NCBI GenBank assembly: GCA_036491115.1
Contig: DASXCQ010000043.1
Span: 62,001-126,000, forward strand
Reading direction: 5' to 3'
Source of the DNA: DATEPR01 sp036491115
GTDB taxonomy: Bacteria; Actinomycetota; Actinomycetes; Mycobacteriales; Pseudonocardiaceae
DNA: 64,000 nucleotides
Part shown: positions 25,767 to 35,138 of the stretch, in pieces
Position numbering within the stretch: position 1 is the first letter of the stretch
How the letters are laid out: each line of letters opens with the position of its first letter
Program-made: the position numbers and the translations under genes
The notes under the pieces: model-generated
What the model was told of the DNA's origin: nothing
Database searches by the model: none
What the model saw: the letters and a program-made list of their open reading frames with translations, nothing else

Positions 25767-26933
25767 ATGAAGCCCGTTGTCGGATATCTCGCCGCCTACG
25801 GCGTCACCATGGTGGGCGACCGGTTCGCCGAGATCGCGCTGCCCGTCGCCGTGCTCGCGGCCACCGGGAGTCCGGCCGCCGCCGGAACGGTCGCCGCCGC
25901 CGTACAGGTGCCTGGGCTCGTCGCGGCCCCGTTCCTCGGCAACCGGACCGACCGGACCTCCCGCCGCACCATGCTCGTGCTGGCCGACGCCGTCCGGGTC
26001 GCCGCATTCGCCGGGTTCGCCGTGCTCGCCGCGACCCACACCGGTGGGCTCATCCCATACCTGGTGATCGGCGCGGTGGTCGGCTGCGGCAACGTGTTGT
26101 TCGCGATCGCCGGTCAGGCGATCCTGCCACAGCTCACCAGCGGGCTGGGGCGGGCGAATGCCGTCGTCGAGGCCGTGGACGGCACGTCGCTGCTGGTCAC
26201 GCCACCCGTCGCCGGTCTCGTCGTGGCCGGCCTGGGCGTGACCTGGGGGCTCGCCGCGAACGCGGTGTCGTACCTGGTGTCCGGGACTCTCCTCCGTTCG
26301 CTCCTGCCGGCGCTGCGGCCGCCGCCCAGGCCGCCGGGACCGTGGCCGGCGTTGACCGACCGGCTCCAGATCGCCCTGCAGCTGGCACTGATGGCGCTGT
26401 CCGCGCACGGGGCCGCGGTCGTGCTGGCCATCCTGGTGCTGGGCCGCGACCAGCTGGGCCTTTCGGTGGTGCGCATCGGCTTCGTGCTGTCAGCCGCGGG
26501 TGCCGGCGGGATCGTGGCGAGCCTGGTCGCGGCCCGGTGGCCGGCGCTGCGGCCGGGCGCGCTGGCGTGGAGCCTGCTGCTGGCCTGCGCCGCCGCTGTC
26601 GGGCTCGCGCTGGCCCACGGTTTCTGGTGGGCGGTGGTGGCCAACGGCGTCCTGGACGGGTTCGTCACCACCGGATTCATCGCGTCGGCGACGCTGCGCC
26701 AGACGCACACGCCGAACGCGGTCCTCGGCCGAGTCGGAGCGGTGTCCGCGCTGGCCAACAACCTGGCGCGGGTGGTGGGCGTGGCCGGGATCGGCGTGGT
26801 GCTGGGCGCCTACGGCGGGCGGGTCGGCGTGGCCGTCGACGCGGCACTGCTCGGCATCGCGGGCCTGGCGGTCGCCGGGATCAGTGCAGGGCCACCTTCA
26901 GCAACCCGATCAGCACCCCCAGCGCCGCGCTGA
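25767..26933 (+). CDS. Major facilitator superfamily transporter
   Basis: A 388-residue inner-membrane protein with ten to twelve hydrophobic helices and the MFS loop motif after helix 2 (GNRTDRTSRRTML). Exporters of this kind are common next to regulators, but the gene lies 40 bp downstream of the XRE-cupin gene without shared regulatory sequence that I can see. Substrate unknown; drug or metabolite efflux is possible. Its 3' end overlaps the convergent membrane-protein gene by 53 bp. Confidence 0.82.
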   Translation: MKPVVGYLAAYGVTMVGDRFAEIALPVAVLAATGSPAAAGTVAAAVQVPGLVAAPFLGNRTDRTSRRTMLVLADAVRVAAFAGFAVLAATHTGGLIPYLVIGAVVGCGNVLFAIAGQAILPQLTSGLGRANAVVEAVDGTSLLVTPPVAGLVVAGLGVTWGLAANAVSYLVSGTLLRSLLPALRPPPRPPGPWPALTDRLQIALQLALMALSAHGAAVVLAILVLGRDQLGLSVVRIGFVLSAAGAGGIVASLVAARWPALRPGALAWSLLLACAAAVGLALAHGFWWAVVANGVLDGFVTTGFIASATLRQTHTPNAVLGRVGAVSALANNLARVVGVAGIGVVLGAYGGRVGVAVDAALLGIAGLAVAGISAGPPSATRSAPPAPR

Positions 26934-27408
26934 CCAGCGCGTACACCACCGTCCACCCGAACCGCAGGTGCGCCCGCCGCGCCGCGAACACCCCCCACAC
27001 CACCAGCTGCGCGATCGAACACAGCTGCGCCGCGTCCACCGCCACCGACTGGCTGGCACCGGCCAGGTCCACCACGACGAGCACGACGACCAACAGCGCA
27101 CCGCCGAGGATGATGCCCAACTCCTGGGTGAGCGACTCGACCACGACGCGCAGGGTCAACCGGTGCGGGTCCTCGCCCTCGGAGAGCGCCTGCCGGGCGA
27201 TCACGTCGGCATACACGTGGGCCAGCCAGTAGACGACCAGGGTGCCGAGGATGGTGCCCACCATTTCCGGCACGTTCTCGCTGCCGGACGCCTCGGTGGC
27301 CAGGAGCGCGGCGGCCACGAGGGTGCCGTAGATCGTGGCGCCCGGGTTGCTGCGCGGCCACAGCAGTTGCGACCAGTGCTCGGCAGCGGATCTGTGGGTG
27401 TCGGTCAC
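26881..27408 (-). CDS. Five-helix membrane protein of unknown function
   Basis: A 175-residue protein with about five transmembrane segments, including YGTLVAAALLATEA and LGGALLVVVLVVVDLAGA. The loop YADVIARQALSEGEDPHRL between helices 2 and 3 is conserved-looking and polar. No family I can name with confidence. A strong hairpin lies upstream (27465-27503), separating it from the decayed protease gene. Confidence 0.65.
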   Translation of the reverse strand: MTDTHRSAAEHWSQLLWPRSNPGATIYGTLVAAALLATEASGSENVPEMVGTILGTLVVYWLAHVYADVIARQALSEGEDPHRLTLRVVVESLTQELGIILGGALLVVVLVVVDLAGASQSVAVDAAQLCSIAQLVVWGVFAARRAHLRFGWTVVYALVSAALGVLIGLLKVALH

Positions 27409-27464
27409 GGCTCAGGGTACGACGGCGCCACCGCGGTCCGCCAAAGCAGTCCATCATGGACAGT

Positions 27465-27503
27465 GCGGACCGCCCGGCCGCGCGCTGTGGCCGGGCGGTC
27501 CGC
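27465..27503. terminator. strong hairpin terminator after the protease pseudogene
   Basis: GCGGACCGCCCGGCC (27465-27479) pairs perfectly with GGCCGGGCGGTCCGC (27489-27503) over 15 bp with a 9-nt loop. It begins 5 bp past the stop of the minus-strand protease relic, the position expected for its original terminator. Confidence 0.75.
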
Positions 27504-27508
27504 GTCGG

Positions 27509-28345
27509 TCAGAACGCGCCTGCTCCGTCGGGGGGTGCCCCACCCGGTCGGCGCGTCGTATCCCTTCTTGGCCACGCACAGGTAGTCCCCGCCGCAGTTC
27601 TGGTTGAACGTCGCGTTGCTGCCGCCCACCACGTCGTTGAGCCTGCCATGGCGCGCGTAGACGAACGACGGCGTGACGGCCTGGCCGGACAGGGCGACGA
27701 CACCGGCGACGAGCGGCGACGCCGCACTCGTCCCGCCGACGACGTACCGGGTCTGGCCGGCGAGGAACGGCACCGTGTCGAACACCGCGACACCGGTGTT
27801 CGGGTCGCCGTCCGAGGACACGTCGGCCACCGTGCGCAGGTGGCAGTGCTTGTCGGCCTGCCAGCTCGGCTTGGCGACGTAGGCGGAGCAGCCGCTGCTG
27901 CCCCCGACCACGCCGTCTCGGTGAAGCCGCGGACGCTGTCGTCCTGGGTGAGCGTCGTGCCGCCGACCGACAGCGCCGTGGGCAGCACCGCGGGGAACTG
28001 CGCCGTGGTGAACCCGGACGTCACCGCTGGACGCCACGATCGTGGTGCCCGGACGGTCGAAGGGTGCCGCCTCGGCCGTCATCTCCGGGAACTCGAGATC
28101 TCCAGCGACCACGAGCCGTCCGCGGGCAGGTAGTCGCCTGCCACGCCGTCCTGGTTCAGCTTGGTCAGGCAGCCGCCGGCGACCGTGCACGGCGGCAGCC
28201 CGTACGTGCTGCGGTAGGTCGGACTCGGCGTTCGGGTCGTCGAACGCGTCGACGATGGCCACCGTCTCGCCCGAGCCCCTGGCGATCGGCAGGCTGTAGG
28301 CCGCGTCCAGCTCGTCCGGGCCGTAGCCGGCCGGCTGCCCGTCCA
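27509..28345 (-). pseudogene. Decayed secreted serine protease (S8/S53-like)
   Basis: Pieces of one protease are readable in order but in different frames. The N-terminal part GYGPDELDAAYSLP, TVAIVDAFDDPNAESD (28.2-28.3 kb) comes first, then YGLPPCTVAGGC and GDYLPADGSWSLEI. A large gap follows where the helix with the acidic catalytic residue should be. Then come ALSVGGTTLTQDDS, GCSAYVAKPSWQ and the catalytic-serine motif GGTSAASPL, and a final frameshift restores the usual C-terminus and stop at 27509. At least three frameshifts and an internal deletion make it non-functional. Such proteins are secreted; the signal region is gone because the 5' part is fused to the next relic. Confidence 0.82.
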
Positions 28346-29523
28346 GCGCGTCCGCGCGTCGGTCGGGTCCGGCCCGTCGCGGTCCAGCGCCGTGCGCAGG
28401 GCCGCCACCAGGGACACCATCCCGCCCTGCCGGCGCAGCGAGCCCATCGGCAGCGCCCGCGCCAGCCGCACCAGATCAGGCGCGGGCAGGTCGGTGGTGG
28501 TGATCAGGTCGTGCAGTGTGGTGGCCGCGGTGCCGTCGCCACCGGCGGCCAGCGCGGCGGCCGCCGCCTGTTCCGCGTAGGCCGACCACCGCGTGACATC
28601 GCCCGCGTTGCGGTAGTGCCTGGCCAGCCGAACCAGCGGTGGCGGGCTGGTGTCGCGCAGGGCCTCCCCGGCCCGGAAATGCAGCGTTCGCCGCATCGGC
28701 GCGGGGATCGCCTCCTGCACCGCCCGGCAGGCCAGCGCGTGGCGGAAGGCGATCCGGCCGTGCTGGTCCTCCTGCAGCAGTCCGCACCACAGCGCTTCGG
28801 CCAGCCCGGTCCGGCCGGGTTGCGCGGCCGGGCCGGGCCCAGCCGCGCGGCCCGCTCCAGCACCGCGTCCCGGACCGTGGGTGGCACCGCGATGTCGTCC
28901 AGCCTGCGGCGCACCCAGGCACCGTCCCGCCGGGTGAGGTCGGCCCGGTCGTACATCAGCCGCAACGACTCCTCGATCGCCAGCGGCAGCCCTTCGGTGT
29001 GCTCGTGGACGAACGTGGCGAACCCACTGGACACCTGCGCACCGAGCGCCCAGTGCACGTCTTCGACGACGAGCGTGTCGATGCGCAGGCAGTCCAGCAG
29101 TTCCAGCAGGGCGCGGAACAGGCGGTGCCGCGCGGCGGTGGCGTCCTCGGCCGGTTCCGGCGGGTCCGCCACCCATTCCGGGAACAGCGACCGCAGCGCA
29201 CCGCCCAGCGGGGACAGCGCCAGCCCGTGCACGCTGGTGGCCACCTGTCGCAGGGCGTCGACCACCGGGCCCAGCGTGTACGGCTCCCGCAACGGCGGGC
29301 AGACCGCCACCAGGCGGCCGTGATCGTCGCTGCCGGCGAAGAACTCGTGCAGCAGCCGGGTCTTCCCGATCCCCGCCTCACCGGCCACGAGCACGACGAC
29401 CGGCGGGCCGGCCAACGCCCCGCCCAGCGCCGCCAATTCCGCGGGGCGGCCGACGAAGGCGGGCGGCGACAGGACCGGTGGCCGTGGTACGCCACCGGTT
29501 CGTATCGCCGCCGGGTCGGCCAT
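28346..29523 (-). pseudogene. Decayed AAA/LuxR-type ATPase regulator
   Basis: The N-terminal ATPase is clear: FVGRPAELAALGGAL, P-loop AGEAGIGKTRLL and Walker B LVVEDVHWA. Directly after that the chain jumps to VSSGFATFVHEHTEGLPLAIEES, so roughly 60 residues normally between Walker B and this helix are missing in frame. Near 28830 the reading frame shifts, and the homologous sequence continues in another frame (GRIAFRHALACRAVQEAI, AGEALRDTSPPPL). The C-terminal part with the DNA-binding domain is absent; the relic runs straight into the protease relic. Two adjacent ruined genes suggest a deletion hotspot or an abandoned locus. Confidence 0.75.
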
Positions 29524-29775
29524 CGACTCCCCTTCGTAGTTCGGCCGGAACTCCGCAGGTAGATCATGCCGCGAGTGTGTCCGATGTGGCTACCCGTCCC
29601 GCCGGATCGGGGGGCGCGACCACGGCGGCGATATGATATCCGGTCCGGGCGCATTTCTGTCCTCGTATTGTCAGGTTTTCGCCAGTCGGCGGTTTCCATT
29701 TCGTTCCAGGCAACAGGAAACGCGGGTGCCATCCATTCGCGTAGGTTGATACTGGGAACGGAGATCGGAGTGATT

Positions 29776-32013
29776 ATGGGTGACGAGAACTTCGGTGCCG
29801 AACTGCGCAGGTTGCGCAACAAGGCGGGTTTGTCGCTGACCGAACTGGCCCATCGAATTCACTACACCAAGGGTTATCTGAGCAAGGTGGAGAACGGCAT
29901 CGCGCCGCCGAACGAGGCTCTCGCCGCGATCTGTGACACCGAACTGCGGACCGGAGGGACGTTGACCGCCGTGGTACCCCGCCGCCGCCGCAAGATCAAG
30001 GCGCGCACGTTCACCGTCCGGCCCGCCGGACTCCCTTCCACGACACCGTTCTTCGTCGGCCGTGAATCCGAGATCGCCACCATCGACGCGATCCTGCGCG
30101 GCACCCAGCCCGGATCACCCGCCGTCTGCGCGGTGGACGGCCTGGCCGGGACGGGCAAGACCGCGTTGGCGGTGCACGTGGCGCACGCCGTGCAGGACGA
30201 GTTTCCCGACGGTGTGCTGTTCCTCGACCTGCACACCTACACGCCGGGTGCCACCGAGGTGGGTAGCGCGGAGGCGCTGGACCGGCTGCTGCGCCAACTC
30301 GGCGTGCCCGGTGACGAGATTCCCCGCTCGGCGGAGGACCGGGCCGTGCTGTACCGGGGGTGCCTGCTGGACCGGCGGGTGCTGGTGGTGATCGACAACG
30401 CGCGGACCGCGGCGCAGGTGTTGCCGCTGCTGCCCGGCGATCCGGGCTGCCGGATGTTGATCACCAGCCGCAACCGCCTGCCCGGCCTGGACGACGCGCA
30501 CCACGTGTCGCTGGGTCCGTTGTCCGACACCGAGGCCGTCGAACTGTTCGCGTCGGTCGCCGGGCCGGGCCGGATGCCGGCCGATGCCGAGGGGCGGCGG
30601 CTGGTGGCCAAGGTGGTCGACCAGTGCGGGCGGCTGCCGCTGGCGGTGCGGATCGCGGCGGCCCGCTACCAGAGCACGCTGTCCTGGACGCCGGCCGACC
30701 TGGTGGAGCGGTTGGCCGACCGCCAGTCGCTGTTCGAGGAGCTCGACGACGGCACGCGCAGCGTGTACGGCGCCTTCCGGCTCTCCTACGAGGAACTGGC
30801 GCCCGCCCTGCGCGAACTGCTGGTGTTCCTGGTGCTGTATCCGGGCACCGAGGTGGACCCGTACGTCGCGGGTGCGCTGGTCGACCTGCCGATGGTGCGG
30901 GCGCGGCGGATGCTGGAGCACCTGCAGATGGCGCATCTGGTGACGGCACGGCCGGACGGCCGGTCCGGCAGCCATGACCTGGTGCGGCTGTTCGCCGAGG
31001 AGGCCGGTGCCGACGACGTGCCGGACGAACGGCGCAGGGCCGCCCTGTCCCGGCTGCTGGACTACGCGGTGCTGGCCATGGAGCAGGCCGACCTGCGGAT
31101 CGCGCCCGGCCGGTTCCGGCCGGACACGGCGATCGAGCACCGGCCCGCCGTGCGGGAGTTCCCGGACGCCGCCGCCGCGACGGCGTGGCTGGAGGTGGAG
31201 TGGTCCGCGTTGACCGCGCTGGTGCGGGTGGCATCGGACAACGGGCTGCACCAGCGGGCGTGGCAGCTGGCGTTCCTGTTGCGGGACTGGTTCTTCCTGA
31301 CCAAGCAGTGGCAGCCGTGGGTGGCGACCCACGAGGTCGCGCTGGCGTCGGCGCGGGCGGTCGGCGACCGGTGGGCCGAGGCGACCACGCTGAACAATCT
31401 CGGCATCGCCCATGTCGACCAGGGCGACCTGGACGCCGCGGACGGCTACTACCAACAGGCCCTGCCACTGTTCCGGGAGCTGTCCGACGAGCACGGTCAG
31501 GTGACCACCATGGCCAATCTCGGCTGGACCCATTACTACCGGGGCCGGCACGAGGCGGCGCTGCGCGAACTGTCCGCCGCGGCCGAGTTCTACCGGCGGA
31601 CCGGCGCGGAACGGAACGCGGCGATCACGTCGCGGGGCATCGCGCTCGCCGAGACGGCCGTCGGCCGGTACGCCGACTCGCTCGCGCACGGCACCGACGC
31701 ACTGAACACCTGCCTGCGGCTGGGCCTGTTCATCGACGCGGCCATGGCGCTGAACTGCCTTGCCTGGACGCACTTCCGGGCCGGACACCACGACATGGCA
31801 GCGGTCACCTACCGGCAGGCACTGGAGATGGCCGACCGCGCGAACAGCTCCTACGAGGCGGCGCGGGCGATGACCGGGCTGGGCAACGTCGCGGCGGCGG
31901 CCGACGATCTGGTGGAGGCGCAGCGCTGCTGGGACGAGGCGGAACAGCGGTATCCCAACCTGAACACGGTCACCGTCGGCGAGTCCAGGGCCAGGCACGC
32001 GGAAACGCCGTGA
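29776..32013 (+). CDS. XRE/NB-ARC/TPR regulator
   Basis: A 745-residue cytoplasmic regulator: N-terminal XRE helix-turn-helix (LRRLRNKAGLSLTELAHRIH), a basic linker PRRRRKIK, NB-ARC ATPase with P-loop GLAGTGKTALA and Walker B LVVIDNA, and C-terminal TPR repeats (ATTLNNLGIAHVDQGDLDAA and following). It resembles the AfsR-like protein at 4.8 kb but replaces the BTAD region by an XRE domain, a combination common in actinomycetes. ATG at 29776 with GGAG nine bases upstream. The 250-bp region in front is relatively AT-rich and should contain its promoter. Targets unknown. Confidence 0.9.
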   Translation: MGDENFGAELRRLRNKAGLSLTELAHRIHYTKGYLSKVENGIAPPNEALAAICDTELRTGGTLTAVVPRRRRKIKARTFTVRPAGLPSTTPFFVGRESEIATIDAILRGTQPGSPAVCAVDGLAGTGKTALAVHVAHAVQDEFPDGVLFLDLHTYTPGATEVGSAEALDRLLRQLGVPGDEIPRSAEDRAVLYRGCLLDRRVLVVIDNARTAAQVLPLLPGDPGCRMLITSRNRLPGLDDAHHVSLGPLSDTEAVELFASVAGPGRMPADAEGRRLVAKVVDQCGRLPLAVRIAAARYQSTLSWTPADLVERLADRQSLFEELDDGTRSVYGAFRLSYEELAPALRELLVFLVLYPGTEVDPYVAGALVDLPMVRARRMLEHLQMAHLVTARPDGRSGSHDLVRLFAEEAGADDVPDERRRAALSRLLDYAVLAMEQADLRIAPGRFRPDTAIEHRPAVREFPDAAAATAWLEVEWSALTALVRVASDNGLHQRAWQLAFLLRDWFFLTKQWQPWVATHEVALASARAVGDRWAEATTLNNLGIAHVDQGDLDAADGYYQQALPLFRELSDEHGQVTTMANLGWTHYYRGRHEAALRELSAAAEFYRRTGAERNAAITSRGIALAETAVGRYADSLAHGTDALNTCLRLGLFIDAAMALNCLAWTHFRAGHHDMAAVTYRQALEMADRANSSYEAARAMTGLGNVAAAADDLVEAQRCWDEAEQRYPNLNTVTVGESRARHAETP

Positions 32014-32016
32014 CCG

Positions 32017-32706
32017 CTACTGCCTCGGGGTGGGGTGCCAGTTGTTCAGGGCGCCGGTGCTGCGCAGTTCGTCCACGTCGGCGACGGTGATCGGGCGGCC
32101 GGGCAACGGGCCGGGCGGTGTGGTGCGCATGCCGTCCAGGGTCAGCGCGAACATGCGTTCGAATGCCATGTCGGACAGTGGTTCGCCGGGCGGCGGCACC
32201 AGCCTGGCCAGCGCGATCATCGCGAGCACCACGTCACCGGGACCGATGTCGGCGCGCAGCACGCCGATGTCGTGCGCCCGTTGCACGACACGGCCGACGA
32301 TGTCCATCAGTTCGGCGCGGATCTCGGTGACCGCGGGCGAGCCGAGCACCGAGTTGAACGCGCGTGGTGACAGCACGCTCAGGATGAGGCCCAGCCGTAG
32401 TTCCAATGTGGACCGCAGCAGCCTGCCCAGCGCGACGTCCGGGTCGGACTCCTCGTCCTCGATCACCCTGGCCAGTTCGCGCAGCCGCTGAAAGTTGTCC
32501 ACGCTGACCGCGCGGATCAGTTCGTCCCGGTGCGGAAATCGCCGGTAGAGCGTGCCGATGCCGACCCCGGCGGTGCGCGCGATCTCGTCCATCGGCACCT
32601 CGGGTCCACGCCGCACGAACAGGGTCCGCGCCGCGTCGATGATCTGCTGGCGGTTACGCCGGGCGTCCGCCCGCAGCGGCGCGGACACCTCGTCGCTCGC
32701 GGTCAC
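32017..32706 (-). CDS. TetR/AcrR-family transcriptional regulator
   Basis: A 229-residue repressor. The helix-turn-helix is at about residues 18-65 (IIDAARTLFVRRGPEVPMDE, then IARTAGVGIGTLYRRFPHRD); the C-terminal ligand domain is of the SBP-like type often seen next to oxygenases. GTG start. It is divergent from the P450 gene across 138 bp; the spacer holds an 8-bp palindrome TCACGTGA at 32731-32738. It likely controls itself and the P450-ferredoxin pair. Its 3' end is 3 bp from the convergent XRE/NB-ARC gene. Confidence 0.88.
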   Translation of the reverse strand: MTASDEVSAPLRADARRNRQQIIDAARTLFVRRGPEVPMDEIARTAGVGIGTLYRRFPHRDELIRAVSVDNFQRLRELARVIEDEESDPDVALGRLLRSTLELRLGLILSVLSPRAFNSVLGSPAVTEIRAELMDIVGRVVQRAHDIGVLRADIGPGDVVLAMIALARLVPPPGEPLSDMAFERMFALTLDGMRTTPPGPLPGRPITVADVDELRSTGALNNWHPTPRQ

Positions 32707-32730
32707 CGGGCCTCCGACTCGCGCTGCTGA

Positions 32731-32738
32731 TCACGTGA
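32731..32738. promoter_or_regulatory. short palindrome between tetR-like and P450 genes
   Basis: TCACGTGA lies 25 bp upstream of the TetR start and 107 bp upstream of the P450 start. It is short and could be chance, but the position suits a TetR operator. Confidence 0.25.
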
Positions 32739-32844
32739 GTATCGCACACGGCGGTTCACCCGATCGGTAGATCGACCCTGCGCTGTCGCACGCTTACGGT
32801 GAGAGAAAGCGGAACAATATCCTCCACATACTCAGGATGCGCCG

Positions 32845-34062
32845 ATGACCGAGACCTCCGCGCCGACGACCGAACCGACAGCGTTCCCCCAGCCGCGCGG
32901 CTGCCCGTTCCACACCGAAGCGCCCTACCGTGACCTGCGTGAACAGCAACCGGTGAGCCGCGTGACCCTGCCGACCGGCATGCGGTCCTGGCTGCTCACC
33001 CGGCACGAGGACGTACGCGCCATGCTCGCCGATCCCCGGTTCAGCGCCGACCGTCGCACGCCCGGCTTCCCGCTGTTCGCGCCCGGCCAGTTCGCCGTCC
33101 GCGACCAGGCGCCGTCGATGATCACGCTGGACGGCTCCGAGCACTCGGCAGCGCGCCGCGCGGTGATCAGCGAGTTCTCGGTGAAGCGGATCGCCGCGCT
33201 GGCACCACGGATCCAGGAGATCGTGGACGGGTTCGTCGACGACCTGCTCGCCGGGCCCAAACCCGCCGATCTGGTGCGGGCACTGTCGTTGCCGGTTCCG
33301 TCGCTGGTGATCTGCGAGATGCTCGGCGTCCCGTACGAGGACCACGACTACTTCCAGTCCCGCACCACGCGACTGATCAAGCGCGCCACACCGGCCGAGG
33401 AACGGCTGCGGGTGATCACCGAACTGCGCGGGTACCTGGCGAGCCTGGTCGACGCCAAGATCGCGCACCCCACGGACGACGTGCTGGGCCGGCAGATCGA
33501 GCGGCACCGGGCCGAACGGGGGGCACCGGACCGCGAGGTGCTCACGTCGCTGGCCGTCCTGCTGCTGGTCGCCGGTCACGAGACGACCGCCAACATGATC
33601 TCGCTGGGCACGCTGGCCCTGCTCAACCATCCCGACCAGCTCGAACAGCTGCGCGCCGACCCGGCTCGCACACCGCTGGCCGTCGAGGAAATGCTGCGCT
33701 ACTTCACCATCGCCGAGTTCGTCACCTCGCGGATCGCGCTGGAGGACGTCGAACTGGGCGGCGTGACGATCCGCGCCGGCGAGGGTGTGGTCGGCGAGGC
33801 ACTGTCGGCCAACCGGGACGACCGCGCGTTCACCGACCCGGAGGCACTCGACCTGGACCGCGGCCGGACCAATCACGTCGCCTTCGGCTTCGGGCCGCAT
33901 CAGTGTCTCGGCCAGAACCTGGCCCGCAAGGAGCTACAGATAGTGTTCGACACGCTGGTGCGTCGCGTGCCCACCCTGGCGTTGGCCGCCGACGTGGTGG
34001 ACCTGCCGTACAAGGACGACGCGACCATCTACGGCGTGTACGAGCTGCCCGTGACCTGGTGA
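32845..34062 (+). CDS. Cytochrome P450 (CYP105-like)
   Basis: A 405-residue soluble bacterial P450. The oxygen-binding I-helix motif is AGHETT, the K-helix ExxR motif is EEMLR, and the heme loop is FGFGPHQCLG with the thiolate Cys. The CYP105-like start (FPQPRGCPFHTEAPY) and size match actinobacterial xenobiotic or secondary-metabolite hydroxylases. It uses the 3Fe-4S ferredoxin encoded 11 bp downstream as electron donor. ATG start; substrate unknown. Confidence 0.94.
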   Translation: MTETSAPTTEPTAFPQPRGCPFHTEAPYRDLREQQPVSRVTLPTGMRSWLLTRHEDVRAMLADPRFSADRRTPGFPLFAPGQFAVRDQAPSMITLDGSEHSAARRAVISEFSVKRIAALAPRIQEIVDGFVDDLLAGPKPADLVRALSLPVPSLVICEMLGVPYEDHDYFQSRTTRLIKRATPAEERLRVITELRGYLASLVDAKIAHPTDDVLGRQIERHRAERGAPDREVLTSLAVLLLVAGHETTANMISLGTLALLNHPDQLEQLRADPARTPLAVEEMLRYFTIAEFVTSRIALEDVELGGVTIRAGEGVVGEALSANRDDRAFTDPEALDLDRGRTNHVAFGFGPHQCLGQNLARKELQIVFDTLVRRVPTLALAADVVDLPYKDDATIYGVYELPVTW

Positions 34063-34073
34063 AGGGGAACACG

Positions 34074-34268
34074 ATGCGGATCAAGGCGGACCGGGGCGTC
34101 TGCGTGGGCGCAGGCCAGTGCGTGCTCACCGAACCTGCCGTGTTCGACCAGGGCGACGACGGCCTGGTGGTGCTGCTGGACGAGGCGCCCGAGGGAGCGC
34201 GGGCCGAGGCCGCCCGCACCGCGGTCGACCTGTGCCCGTCCGGTGCCCTGTCCCTGGTCGAGGACTGA
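34074..34268 (+). CDS. 3Fe-4S ferredoxin, P450 partner
   Basis: A 64-residue ferredoxin with the motif CVGAGQC near the N-terminus and LCPSGAL near the C-terminus, three cysteines for one 3Fe-4S cluster as in P450-linked ferredoxins. ATG with GAAGGGGAA in front, 11 bp after the P450 stop, so the two form an operon. A reductase must come from elsewhere. Confidence 0.93.
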   Translation: MRIKADRGVCVGAGQCVLTEPAVFDQGDDGLVVLLDEAPEGARAEAARTAVDLCPSGALSLVED

Positions 34269-34269
34269 G

Positions 34270-35088
34270 TCAGCGGGACAGCACGTACACCCTCGGGTTG
34301 AGCTTGCCGATCATCTGGTAGACGCCCCACAGGCTGTCGGTCAGCGTTGCCTCGTACGTGTCGGTGCCGTACCGGCTCTCGTAGGCCTCCCGGTTGCGCA
34401 GCATGCGGGAGACCCACAGCAACTGCCGGCTGCTGGTCCGCGGACCCGACTCCTCCACGCCTTCGCGCCACGAGCCCCGCAGGTTGAGGCACTGCTCCAC
34501 GCGCAGGCCCGAGGCCGCGATGCAGGAGTCGATGTGTGCGGGATCGGTGCTGGCCGCGTGGATGGCACACGGCGGCCACAGGCGCTCGGCTTCGGCCTCG
34601 GTGAGCCAGTCCGTGGCGGTCATGTGGAAGATCACCGCATGACCGCCCGGACGCAGCACCCGGCGGAACTCCCGGTAGACCGCCTCAAGGTCCGCGATGT
34701 GCACCAGCACGTCCCGGCACCAGATGAGGTCCACGCTGCCGTCCGGCTCGGGCAGTCGCTCGGCCACGCCCTCGTCGACGCGCACCAGGGCGGCCACGGC
34801 CGGATCGGCGTCGGCCAGGGCCCGCGCGGCGTTGTCCAGGTGAAACCGCACCGGCTCCACCCCGTGGACCCGGAAACCGAACCGGCGGGCCAGTTCCAGG
34901 CAGTGGTAGCCCTCGCGGGCGCCGACGTCCACGGCGAGCGATCCGGCTGCCAGACCCAACTCGGCCACGAGGTCGAACAGCAGGTCGAACGACGGCGGAT
35001 GCAGGCTCTGGTCCAGTTCGGCCTCGAACTCGTCGGCGCCGGCGAAGGCCGATCCGTAGACCTCGTGGATGGTGCGCATCCGTGACAT
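34270..35088 (-). CDS. Class I SAM-dependent methyltransferase
   Basis: A 272-residue protein of the Methyltransf_11/25 type. SAM-binding motif I is AVDVGAREGYH (about residue 52), motif II is in VHGVEPV, and the post-II motif VDLIWCRDVLVHI carries the acidic and hydrophobic pattern of the family; GGHAVIF follows. No Shine-Dalgarno is evident, so the start may be at 35088 (MSRMRT) or 35079. Target unknown; the neighbouring P450 is convergent, so a shared pathway is not implied. Confidence 0.85.
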   Translation of the reverse strand: MSRMRTIHEVYGSAFAGADEFEAELDQSLHPPSFDLLFDLVAELGLAAGSLAVDVGAREGYHCLELARRFGFRVHGVEPVRFHLDNAARALADADPAVAALVRVDEGVAERLPEPDGSVDLIWCRDVLVHIADLEAVYREFRRVLRPGGHAVIFHMTATDWLTEAEAERLWPPCAIHAASTDPAHIDSCIAASGLRVEQCLNLRGSWREGVEESGPRTSSRQLLWVSRMLRNREAYESRYGTDTYEATLTDSLWGVYQMIGKLNPRVYVLSR

Positions 35089-35138
35089 GGCGCGGACGCT
35101 AGCCGGTTCGGTGGGGCGCCGCCGCTCATTTTGTCGCC

